NCBI RefSeq assembly: GCF_050436995.1
Contig: NC_134766.1
Coordinates: 4,402,001 to 4,466,000, forward strand
Length of the DNA stretch: 64,000 bases
Origin: Anticarsia gemmatalis
Taxonomy: Eukaryota > Arthropoda > Insecta > Lepidoptera > Erebidae
Reading direction: 5' to 3'
Made by a program: the position numbers and the translations under genes. The notes below the pieces were generated by a model. The model searched no databases, was not told the DNA's origin, and worked only from the letters and a program-made list of their open reading frames with translations. This document shows positions 34,262 through 46,500 of this stretch, piece after piece. The first letter of the stretch is position 1. Every line of letters begins with the position of its first letter.

Positions 34262-34495
34262 CATGTGTAAGCTCATAACCAGTTGCACTCACCGGTCTAT
34301 AGACTATATGCGGGTTAAGCAACACTTGGCACGGTGATTCCATAAATAGGTGGTTGTTTAAGGGGTTTTGGGCTGAGTGTGTCTGTGAAAAGTTGGTCCT
34401 GGTTGTTGTCAATTTAGAAAACAGACAGCCACGTCAAAAGCCAAAAGGCTTGAGCACTTTGGCACTGGATTGACTAATAAACCATACGATATAAT
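34262..34495 (+). mobile_element. 5S rRNA-like SINE, family 5S-A
   Basis: CAGTTGCACTCACCGGTC flank, GCGGGTTAAGCAACACTTGG, GCACGGTGATTCCATAAATA, then the shared body; box C is partly lost. Confidence 0.6.
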
Positions 34496-34566
34496 AAATA
34501 TAGAAATATTTTTACCTACAGCCTAAAGCCTCAAACCAAAAATCTTATATTTGGTTAAATTGTTAA

Positions 34567-34735
34567 AAATGACAACTCCCGCACTAAGAATTGCTCTTGT
34601 GTCGCGGGGACTTAGACAAAAATACAAACAACGGACAAAAAGTACAACTAGACCCGAAACAATTATTTGTGGATCGCACAAATAATTGGTAGCGGTGTAG
34701 CCGACCTAAACCACTGCGCCACGGAGGCAATCAAA
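34567..34735 (-). mobile_element. tRNA-derived SINE, family S1, B box deleted
   Basis: CAACTCCCGCACTAAGAATT ... CACAAATAATTG, then directly GGTAGCGGTGTAGCCGACC and CCACTGCGCCACGGAGGC: the segment holding the B box is missing. Confidence 0.65.
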
Positions 34736-35298
34736 TATAAAATAAAAGAACAAAGAAATAAGAGTCAAATAAATACTAAAACTCTAATAAATAAGTGTAA
34801 AATATCGCTCTGAAATTAATAAAAGGTTCCACAACACCTTCACGAGACATTAAAATTTACGGACCATCCGGTCGTTTGTGTCAAAAATGTTTATTGTTCT
34901 AAATGTACGAACTTGTTTCGAATTTAAAAGTATAAATTGCTCTTTGTAACTCGTTTTGTAACTGTTTTCTTTTGATTTTAAGGTACGATGCTGAGATGGA
35001 GCCCATGTTCAAACGCAGTGATTTTTGTCCGACCCAGGATTCGAAGCAAAGACCTCTGCACCATGGTTGCTATTCTTTCGGACGCATTCTACTCATGTTA
35101 TTTTCTAAACTATTTTTAACTAGATTAGATCTCTTAAGAAAACAATCACAAATTGTTTTCAGTTTTGTTTCCAAGCCAATTAATTACACTTACAATATTA
35201 TCAATTTATTTTAACTCACTATTTTCCCATTGCTGGGCTTAGGCCTTAAGTCCACCACGCTTATCAAGTGTGGGTTGGATTATACGGTTAGCTACATA

Positions 35299-35519
35299 TT
35301 AGGTCGAGGAAAAAGTCTTTTCGCATTATACCTAGTATGTATGAACTTGTAATAAAATCTCTTTTGCTTCAAGAATCACAAACGAGTACACGGTTCATTA
35401 GGTTTATTTCAGTGAGCTCGTGAGGTACCCAAATATCGAGTTTTTTGTGTAGAGAAAAGATTGTATCACAAGTTCATATACTTATACTATAATGCGAAAA
35501 GACTTTTTCCCCGGCCTAA
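35299..35519. mobile_element. Mariner-type palindromic MITE
   Basis: TTAGGTCGAGGAAAAAGTC to the complement of TTAGGCCGGGGAAAAAGTC, TA on both sides. Confidence 0.78.
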
Positions 35520-35983
35520 TATTATATAGGTACAGCAAATACAAGAGGAAGGTAGGAAAACTCCATCAATGCTATTACAAATGCGCATATAAATAAACAC
35601 ATAAGGAACCTTACAAAACCTATCTACTATGTTTACCATAGAACTAGGGATGTCTATTCGTAATCCAATGCTTTTAATGCCTCTTCGGCCACATTGGTAG
35701 TGAAACTGCTATGCATAAGTTACAGATTCCGATGCCGACAGAACATGTCCAATTTAGTCTGTCAAGATGCTCAGGGATTGGCCGGAATATGAAAATTTTC
35801 GTCACAGATTTTTGGGACTCAGGGAGTACGTAAAGTCGTCTGTCCTGCACATAGCACATCTTATATCAAATACTTTATTTCTATTAAAAACTGCTAACAA
35901 AAAAATAACAAAGGCAAAACAACAAGCTAATAAAAATCAAGAACTGAACTACAGGTCATTGACAAAGAACTATATTTCTTACT

Positions 35984-36140
35984 AATTTCGGCCCGCAATT
36001 CAGACCGCGTGAACACCTTTCTCGGAATAAAAAATCTCATACCATATGATAATCCAGGTTTTAAACTATCTAACCCCGTAGGTATCCTATGTGTTAACTT
36101 AAGTTAAAAACTATCTATGAACTAAATTTCATCTAACTCC
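35984..36140 (+). mobile_element. RTE-like LINE 3' scrap
   Basis: CGGCCCGCAATTCAGACCGCG ... ATCCTATGTGTTAA ... AATTTCATCTAA; an eroded copy of the tail seen at 17297. Confidence 0.4.
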
Positions 36141-37375
36141 TATGAACAGATTTAATATCGCTGAAAATCAGCGCTGTCAAGCGCTTGCAAATTTGCTTGC
36201 AATGCAAGTGCCACAGCGGTACGCTGAGCGATCATCATTGTTTTTGTGCAGCTGCGAAGTGCATCTACACACACTTCTTGTTCTTCCACCTAATTTTGAT
36301 CCTGCTTTTTGTATGTATGTTGTATAAGCATTTTGTGCGAAAATAAAAATATTCTTCTTTCTTTCATTCTCAAAAACATCCATCCGGACGATAACAGCAA
36401 TTCACAGCCCTATTCGTAGGTACCCAAGGACATCAGAATAAACAATTCCGGGTTCAAAATAAAGGGAGAACTTTGAGGGCTGTTCGTATTTCACAGCCCA
36501 TTAAAATTTATTAACATCCTGTAAAAGAATCATGTTTATTTGTACCTCTGATCCTGGTGAGGGGCGATTATTTCCTTGATTTGTTGCGGTCTGAAGGTTT
36601 CGAATTGCGTTCAAAGTGTAGGTACGGTTTAAGGTACTGTAATGGTTTTGCCTTGTTTGAAATTGATTCTTGTTTAATGGATATCGAATCAAAGGTCTTT
36701 AGTTTAATTGGATTTGTTTTTTTTAACTGAACACATTTTGGTTCTATAGTTGAAATTACTATATTTGCGGACCTTTTCTTGCTTTATGTAGTCCAACATT
36801 TTAGAATAGAGCCTTGTATGCAAGGTTTGCGAACAACAGACGCATACAAAATTCATAATTCAGTACTTCATTGACCCGCAGGATTATGCAACTGTTAGTG
36901 GCCAGTTAGTTAGCTATTAGAGGTCGGAGTACCTACTGGGAGAAGGTAGCTTATTGAAAAAGGATTTTGTTCACTAAATAAACCTTTTTGTAAAACGTTA
37001 CACAACTCCTTACTGTCACAAACTTCAAACTGACATTGTATTCTTGACAAGCGCACACCATATGATTTTGAAATATCATTTACAAATAATTTTGTACCAA
37101 TATCTCTATTGGAGTGTTCAAATTTATTTCATTATATTTATTAACAACACTGTTTCTGCTATTTTCATTCCAAAAAAAGATTTCATCCTACGAAAAAACG
37201 ACAGTTTTCTTTGAAACAGTTCTGAGGAAAATAGCACCATGATTTTGTTTATGAAACCATCTGTCTGAGCTGGTCTTAGCAAAGACCTGTTCTTCAAAAT
37301 ACTTGATAGAAAAGCTTATAGTGTCCAGGGCTGTATAACTTCAGTTTCATAATCAGTTAGTAGACCGACTTGGTA

Positions 37376-37506
37376 ATGATGAACGTCCTCCGGTCCATGT
37401 TCGGGGTCTGCAGCAGCTCTGCGGAGAAGGGTGAGGTCCATGACACCATCAGGCGGGTGTTCGGTAACGATATGGTGATGAAGGATAACACTGACAAACA
37501 CACGCA
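37376..37506 (+). CDS. RNF123: RNF123 exon 1 (start codon)
   Basis: It encodes residues 1-43 from tandem ATGs (MMNVLRSMFGVC...). Donor GCA^GTAAGT, phase 2. ATG at 37379 could also serve as start. The N-terminus is weakly conserved in this family, so this exon is supported mainly by frame and splice sites. Confidence 0.75.
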
Positions 37507-40500
37507 GTAAGTAAATGTTGCTTAGGTTATATAAGCAGAATAAAATCTTTGACAGTCGTTAATAGTAGTCAGAAGCTTGACATTCTGACAACCAGTCGTA
37601 CTGAAGGGTATCGTGTTATACAATCTACTGGATTGTGGAGGTCAGGCAGTCGCTCCATGTAAAATACTGATATCCAGTTGCATCCGGTGTGACTGGATGC
37701 CACTCCGATATAGTTGGAATAAAGGCTGATTGAAACAGAATGAAAGGAGATGGGAGGAAAAAATTAAACATTAACATTTAAACATATTTAAAGTATATTT
37801 ATTTACAGACGAAGTAAATATGTGAGCCACATTCGTGAGAATTTATCAAAGATGTTGGACGCCAAAATTAATAAACCGGTCAAGTCGGGGAAGAAACATA
37901 CACCTACCGTTGTACCGGAGGTATATTTAACAAGATAATAATGTAATAAACTTTCGTGTTGCATGTTTATTGTTCTAGTATACGGAAATTATTTGACTAT
38001 CAGTCGTTTCGGCGCTGGCAAAGCACTGAAAGGCTAAGAGTCAAATAGGAATAATATTAAATCAGCAACTAAGCATGTTGGAAGATAAATTGATAATAAA
38101 TAAATTTAAACCAGTACGGTTCCATTGCCGGACAGGGGTCTCCTCCCGGAATAAGGGAGAGATTAGGCCTCAAGACCACCACGCGGGCAGAAAGGTGGCT
38201 TGGACCTGGAGTGGAGTTGGAGTATCTCCTGTCACTCTGTTCTTTCATTGTGATAATTATTTCGAAGTTACGTGTATATTACACTTAAGTTCCAATACAT
38301 TTTGGCGTGTTGCCTCGGGTAGGAGCCATTGTCCACTCACGTGGAAGATGCACATTTAGACCACTCTGCTAAATAGATCAAACTTGATTTATTTACAGCA
38401 GACAGCAGACGTGGCAGACGACAGACAGGGCAGACTCGGACCGAAAATCGTCGTGTTTGATGCATCTACAGGTAAATACATTCTCTTCTTCTTCTCTCTG
38501 CGTGCGACAGCCATTCTCGAACTTTCAAGTCCAAGTCTGACGTCAGGTCAATAGTTTTTGAGATGATATAAAAGTTTTTAGGAATACCTACAGCTTTTTA
38601 TTTTTATTGGCTGCCTCTGTGGCGCGGTTGGTAGTATTGACTGCTAACCACGAGGTCTCGAGTTCGATTTCTGGTTCGGGCAAAGTGATATTAGTCCCTT
38701 GCTAATTGTACTAGATCTTTCTCAAAAAATCTCGGAGTTTGTTCTATCACATGAGGCTAACATTGTAAACGGCAAAACGTTAGTATATTTCATACAGACA
38801 AAGCTAGACCTTCAAGTACACAGAATTGCCGGGTAAAACAGGCATGAGATACTGATTATTATATAATAACTAGCTCACCCGGCAAACGTTGTTTTGCCAT
38901 ATAAAACAAAAAAAAAATATTTCACTTAGAGGTGTGAAAAATAGATGTTGGCCGATTCTCAGGCCTACTCAATATGTTCACAAAATTTCATGAGAAATAG
39001 GTCAAGCCGTTTCGGAGGTGTATGACAACGAAAACTGTGACGCGAGAATTTTATATATTAGATGTTATGTAACAGGTACAGGTCGTCTGGTCCTGGTGGG
39101 AGACGAGAGGGTGAGCGTCCAGGGTCTGTCAAGTTTCGCCACCATCAGGGGCACGGCGTGCGTTTTCTCCGGGAAATGGATGTATGAAGTACAACTTGGC
39201 ACTAAGGGAATCATGCAAGTAAGATATCAAACACAGACACAGCAATAATTGCAACTTTTATGACCTTCTACTACAATAGATTGAGGAGTATACAGTAAGT
39301 GTCACTCACCGGTCGCTAAATGATCAGTGAGTAAAGCATCTGCGCCGACATTCGAGAGATTTCACTTTCACCACTACTAGTGTGTTGAGAGGTCGTGTGT
39401 TCGATTTCCACACGGAACAAATATTTATGTGATCTACAGATAGTTGTGTCGAGTCTCGTTCTACTTTATGTCAGTTGTTTATATGTTTGTAAAAGTCCCC
39501 GCGACAAGAGCAGTCCTTAGTGCGGGATTGTCCGTATCATATTTTTTGTAAACTTTTATTTAAATCCCAATCGAATAAAATATCTGACGGAATACGAAAG
39601 CAGAATTCAAAGCCATGGCAATTATATTTTTAATCAAATTTGCTTTGAACAAATGCCAAAAGTGCCTGTGTGAAACATGAATGTCATAGCTCGCAATGAT
39701 GAATGAGCCACGTGTTTGACTACAATTCGATTACAATAATTGGTTTATAGCGAGCATTTGTCACCTGTCTACTTTAATTATTCAGTCACACGTGCTATTG
39801 TACTTAAAACTGTTTATAACCTTCGAGAAACAATGACATGTTACTTGAAATTTAACTCGTGCAGTTAAATTTCAAGTAACATGAGTTGAAACAACTATCT
39901 GTGGATCGCACAAATATTTATTACATGTAGGAATCGAAGCCACGACCTCCCGACGTACTAGTAGTAGCGTGGCGACCACCTTAGAGCCCTGCCTCACTAG
40001 GACGCCATGGCGGCGTTGCTGGCCACGTATTCAAGCAATATTGAAATGTCACGTTGCCACACCGTCGCCACGTGAGTTAGGTGGCATACATTTCAATACT
40101 AACTGCTTAGATACGTAGCCAGCGATGCCACCATGGCGTCCTAGGTAGGCAGGGCTCTTAAATACGGAGGCCGCCAACTTTAGGTTTATCATCATACAGT
40201 AGTCATCTGCTATCCTTCCAGATCGGTTGGTGCACAGCATCATGCGTGTTCTCAATGGACACAGGCGTGGGTGACACGGCTCATTCGTACGCGTACGACG
40301 GCGGCAGGATCCGCAAGTGGAACGTGGCCACCTCGCCGTACGGCCAGGCCTGGCTGCCCGGTGACGTCATAGGATCCTGTCTTGATATGAATAAAGGGAC
40401 TTTGGAATTCTACAGGTAAGATATACAGTTGATGTTATTCATGATTTATATTTTTTGCAATTTTCTAGAAATCTAAGAAATTTTATGTGATACAAGTATC

Positions 40501-43500
40501 CTATATGTTGCTCCAATACCTAGTCTATGATTATACCAAATTTTAATGCAATCCATCCCGTAGTTTTAACGTGATACTGGAACATGCAGAAAGGAAGACC
40601 TCTTGACCTTGAAACTCTACAGATTTATTATAAGTATAGATTGAATTTTGTCCTGTATGACAAGATGTATGGATGTGCATGAAGCAAAGGACGTTTGTAA
40701 GCATCGTAAGTTGCTTTGGTTTTGATTTGGGTCTCTATGGGAGATGGCGTGATTTTATGTATGTAGGTAAAATTTGCTGGTTCTAGAGGCAGTATAATTT
40801 TACTTATAAAATGACCTCTTACTACTCGGACTACAGTGATATGGCTTGCTACCAAAAATTACTACATAACTACATAGTAACAGATCCCGTGCAATTTTGC
40901 GTATTTAAAATATTCTATGTCCTTTCTCGGGCTTCAAACTATCTTTGTACAAAATCTCATCCAAACGTTTCAGTGCTTTAGGCGTGAAGAAGAGACAGAC
41001 AGATAGACAGACTTGTTTTTGAATTTGTAATATTAGTAGACATTTATATAGTAGATATACTTAAGTATAGCATGGGAAATACTTATAATAAAATTGAATA
41101 ATAAATTTCAAATTAAATTAAAATTGAATTAAGCAAATAAACTTCTGAAATATAAGGCCACTTCCTCAACAAAGACACGATTTATCGAACGCTCTAACGT
41201 GTACAAATTACGGTTCAATAGAAGGGAAGCTGGGAATATCTATTCAATTGAATGTTGTTAATTAAGTCCAGACTTGCGTCCAACGATGTGAATTTACCGG
41301 CTGACTGCAGCAGCTAACTGGCAAAGAAACTAATGAAATGAAAAGGCCAAGACTTTCTTACCAGCTCTCCTCATAAATTCACTTGCTGTATCATTGACTA
41401 TCATAAGTTTTAGCATTTGACCCTAATTAATGAATGATTTGATTTTGATTTTTGATGAAGGAATCGATCAGGAAACACGTCTTTCAACGTCCCCTTCTTT
41501 TAGCCACGGAATATTTTATTGATGGAAGATTTAAAACTCTCGCGACTTGTATATAATATTTCAAAATGCGACGGATTTTAAACGCCCCTATCAAGGTCGC
41601 CACGCCACTACCATTGCGTCAGGAGATCGTGGGTTCGATTCCCACACGGAACAATTATCTGTGCGATCCACAAATTGTTGTTTCGATCGCGAATTTCTGA
41701 TCGTACTTTGTATCCGTTGTTTGTATATTTGTATAAGTCTCTGCGACACAAGAGCAACGTAGTGAGAGAAATGCCTTTAAAAAAATATAAAGTAAAATGA
41801 TAGGTTTTAGACGTTTTTATTATTTAGGGGGCTCTTAAAATTATGGCTTAGAAACACTGTTCTAATAATCACAATATTTGAACGGCAAAGATTCTTGCTA
41901 AAGTATTATAAATTCTACAAAGTTTGACGCAACACAAACACTTGAAGGCTTTCTGTTGGGTTCATATTCTATGGACGAGCAATTTTCTTGATTGACTTTC
42001 TTAGGAATATTGTTAAGTTATTCATTTCTAGTGCAATACTCATTACTTTAGACTCAATTTAGTCCGTCAAACGGTAAATACAGCAAGTTTTTAACTTTAT
42101 ATGTAAGTACCAAATAAGGTATGGTCACCTTTAAAACTCGAACAGTTTTACTATGCATAAGTTCCATTAAAATATTTTATTAGTAAATAAAAAAATAACT
42201 CAGTCCGCTGTCTGATAGATTCTCAGTCCCGTGCTGACCTCTGCTCAGTAGCGCAATTCTGCACAGTCTATACTGTCGAGTATCGAGAGTTAGACGTTTA
42301 CAATGTACAGCCAAAATAGTTCTTACAGAATCCAGGAAAGGAACTAAACAAATTTTTGTGTAAAATTTCTCGATATCTAGCCGGTCGTTGGTAGTCGATA
42401 GTAGTAGAGAATCGAGCTACAGTACCCTGCTCTTACCTCTGCTCAGTCCCCTGTTCAGACTCCTGCCCAATTTATCGGTTTACAGCTATAATCGAAAGAG
42501 AATAATGAATCCTCTGTTGACAGGAACGGCGTGTCAATGGGCATAGCGTTCGACAACGTAACTCACGGAGCGGGCCTAGCGTACTTCCCTGCAGTATCCC
42601 TGGCTATGCAAGAACATCTATACGCCAATTTTGGACACGTGCCTTTTGTGTAAGTTACCTTGCATCTACTCGTACCATCATTATATAGTTTTTCATTGTT
42701 AAAATTTCTTAATGGCTATTCTGCAACTGAATAGACGTACCTTGCAATATACGGATAGGCTTGACTCGGGTCAAGGAAACATCGTGTCAAAATACTAACA
42801 TATAGAAAACTGGCACATAGCAAAATATCTCTTAATGTGGAGCTACCACGAACAAAGGAATTGACGCATTGTTTATTTGAAAAAATATTTATCAAATATA
42901 GATCAGGGGGCTATCAAGTTTTTCAGTTGACAACTATTTGAAAGCTACTATGCTGTACATTGTTTTGTTTCGTAGATTGTAGTCGTTAACACGTTACGTA
43001 AAAGCAGCAATGTACTGAATAGTCACCATCAATTTGGCGTTAACTAATTATCAACTGAGATACGTGATAAGATAATGGTTTTATACTCTGTTCCTTAACC
43101 ATGGAAGATTCCATCTGATTCTATATTCAATTAAGTCAATATTCTGTTGTTTCTGACACAGATTCCCGGTAGAAGGCTTCATGCCTCTCCAAGCGGCTCC
43201 GAGTCGCGACTGTGCCCGCGCTTCGTTGCTGTTCAAGTCGCTTGAAGCATTACTGGATGAGCTCGCTCAACCCTCCGAAATGAAACCTCCTATCACTGCC
43301 AGAAGTAGCAAGGTAAGTACCTACTGAAGTAATTCAAGTCAAGTAACGAAAAATGTATCTTATAAATCGACATGGCCGAAGATATCATGTTTTTTTTCTT
43401 AAATAATATTGAAATAAAATTAATTACTGATTGAAATAATATATTAGGCACTTTGAGCCTACAACCTTTGACCTAACAGAAAATACAAAATAGTGACGTC

Positions 43501-46500
43501 ACTAGGTCGTATTACTATACTTATATGTGTTTTTGTCAGCTGCCATATTACACCCAAACATTTTTTTTTTATATAAAAATCAAATGTTCTAATCATTTCG
43601 CGCAACAGAGGTAAAATGATTTTTGACTGTTGTATATTACTCTAGTCAAAATCCGAGTCATCGAAGGCGGCTGAAGAGGAGGTGGCTCTGCGGATCCACA
43701 GTTCAGGGTCTGTGTACAGTCCCCGAGGCTCTCCACATGCCATGGTTGACGCACAGAGTGCTGAAATTAAGAAGATGTCCAAAAAGGTACACCTGTTCTC
43801 TGACAATCAAGGCAGTAACAATTTCTATGAAGGTTCAAGATTAAAGGATATTTTCACCAAAACATTGATTAAGTATTTATTTAAAAAATCTGTTCATACC
43901 ATAACGCTGTATTAAAAAAAAGCAACCTCTTGATTTTTTTCTCTAATCGAGCATATTTGTGTTTTTTATTGACATATACCGTCCCATAGTTTAGTTAAAG
44001 TCTTTCCCAAAATCGTCTTCCTCTGTCTGTCATATTTTTTTACAAAATAGCTTAAAAACGCCCAATTATTATCTAATTCTATGTCGCTTTTTTGCCAAAG
44101 TATTCTAAGATATGAACTCTTCTTCCAGGCATTCCTAATGTCCCTAGCGCGACTCGTCGTGGTGGAGTTAGGAGGGGTCCTCCGTCTGTCATACGTGGTG
44201 GTGTCAGAACTGCTCCCGCGCATGAGGGGCAAGATCGGCCTGAAGACCAGGAGCATACAGCCCGACCCAGTCGCTGTTGAGTTCTACCACAAAGTCAGAA
44301 TTGATAACTTTGTAAGTTTTTTACCCTTCATGTGTAAGATAATGACGCCTGTTGTACTCAGTTTAGGAAGGGGTGTTTGAGTACTCCCACGTTTCACCAC
44401 TAACAAAGCACATACACAATACTAACCTATATCCGAATTACTATTGATTTTTTTCATTATAAGGTAAGTTACTCAAATAAGCGAGTACATTAACTAACAC
44501 ACACACTCATACATTGGGTATTCGAAACCGAGAAGCAGGAAATTTAAGGAATAGAATTTGGGTTACTCACGTTAAATAAGAAAGAGCAAAAGCACATTGC
44601 CCCATCCGAGAATCGAACCCGAGACCTCATGATTAGCAGTCGATACACAACGGACAGCATCACCGCGGCTGCTACCACAAAATAAATACTAGTACAAGTA
44701 CGGAAACCTCGTTTCTCGAAGTATTTTGATTCAAAATCGACCTTATTGCACAGTCATGAAGTTCAACTCAGCTTGCGTGGCAACGACGGGCAGCCAGTTA
44801 GGAGTTTCCTACCGCAGTAACTTAGTGCAGTATTTCAACACTATCGTAGAAAAGATCAGCAGAATATTCACTTTATAGGAGAGTACTTTATTCTGGGACT
44901 CTGTACCGTTTTATTCGCAATATCGAATAGCTATTTCCTATAAAATATCTCTAGAAATAGCGCGATATTTTTGTATACAGATTGTGATAACTGAAGCTGA
45001 TTAAGAAACATGGTTTCGTTGTATTATCACATCTGATTGTGTTCCAAAGCAGTGTTTTTAAACATTTATCACGTAGTTTAAGTGGTCGTCACACCGTACA
45101 AGAGTTATGAGTGGTTTGTATGATCCACAAAAAGTCACTCAACGATTTTAAACTTTCGCGACTTGTATAATATATAATTCGCTCGCGACCACGATCAGTG
45201 CAACATGGTTGAAACGTCGGGCAACATATAAGATACCTTAGGTAAACCTTTAGATATAAACCGCGTATAAAACCAGTTTACAGTCGAATTAAATAGTAAC
45301 TCGTCATATGTTAAGCCAAGCCTTAAATCTATTTTAATTAATCTCAAATCCAACCGTTCTATTTTAAGTGCAACTCGAAACATTTTCCTCTCAAATCCTC
45401 TAGCCTTCAAGTAGAAGTTTGACCTCACATTTGACCTCAACTATATATAGATAGCATAAGTTAGAGGATAATCCCACGCTAGAAATAACTCATTAATCTG
45501 AGGCATATATATAAATGTAATAACGTGAAACGCACACGACCGACTATTTTACTAATAGCAGATTTTTTTTCTATGGCAGCTAGCTGAACTTGCTCGCAGC
45601 CAATTGATATAGGTTTTTTAAATAAATGCTTGCAACGCTATGATTTCGTCTTGTAACGAAATCTTCTGTAGTTGGTATTACCACTGATATTTGAAAAGTA
45701 CTTAAAAATTAGTTTCTACCGCACCCACGAGGGGGCCCTGATCTGTAGTACGATTCTATACAGTCGCTACTTTCGAGTAACAAGAGTTTGACATTTAAAA
45801 TGTGATGTAAAAATAGTTTCTACGACGCCCGCTAGAGGTACTGAAACAATTGTCATACAACATTTTTCAAGAGCTATTCGATTATCGGTAGTCGATGTGG
45901 TAGAGAATCGCTGTATAGGTTTTCATGCATTTTTCGGTATCTTGCCAGTTGTCGGTAGTAAAAGAAAATTTCGTTACTAACGTTTCGATACATAGCTACT
46001 GCCTAGTCTAGCCTGTCTATAGCCCACTTCCCGACCTTTGATAGTGACGGAGTCTACTCTAACTTAATATCTCACGTGGCAGCCATCACAAATTGAATTA
46101 CTGTCCAAGCGACTGACTCAAACGAACTCCGATTTATGTGATTTATTTTTCTAAAGTTCGTGTTATAACGACGACATTCCTTCCTTAGAGGTACCGGTGA
46201 CTCGTGAAATAACGACGACATTCATTCCTTCCTTATAGGTACCGGTGGCCATCAGATCTGCAAGGGCACGCAGGGGTCAATCCATAAAATGAGTATTTTG
46301 GCCTACATTCCCACTTTGAATATATTTTTGTGTCATAAACAGCATGCTTATGAAAGTCTTTACCTTATAATAAATAAGTCAACTTTAAAACAAAAAAAAA
46401 CTAAATTGAAATCACTGCATCCTTTCGGGAGTTATGATGCCACAGACAGACGGGCACACAGACAGACACGTCAAACTTATAACATCCTCTTTTTGCGTCG

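Larger units (their letters stand above)
12875..37350. other. Repeat-filled intergenic region, remainder
   Basis: Besides the listed elements: tRNA-derived SINE scraps at 14505-14575, 14838-14905, 25205-25275, 29165-29330 (minus), 31690-31870 and 33650-33760; LINE-tail scraps at 14645-14715 and 35225-35285; a Helitron scrap at 14380-14440. AT-rich sequence with nothing recognised lies at 12880-13210, 15460-16280, 16600-17290, 20120-20500, 25560-26210, 26440-27390, 28210-29070, 34740-35220 and 36145-37350. GC-richer non-repetitive patches near 23300-23420 and 24480-24700 could be exons or promoters, but no frame or splice signals support that. Confidence 0.45.

Noticed and set aside
36142..36327. 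61-codon frame followed by AATAAA
   Set aside because: No domain, signal peptide or promoter; the AATAAA near 36340 is expected by chance in AT-rich DNA.
43646..43915. 77- and 73-codon frames across RNF123 exon 8
   Set aside because: They run past the donor at 43786 into intron; only the exon portion in the exon 7 phase is kept.
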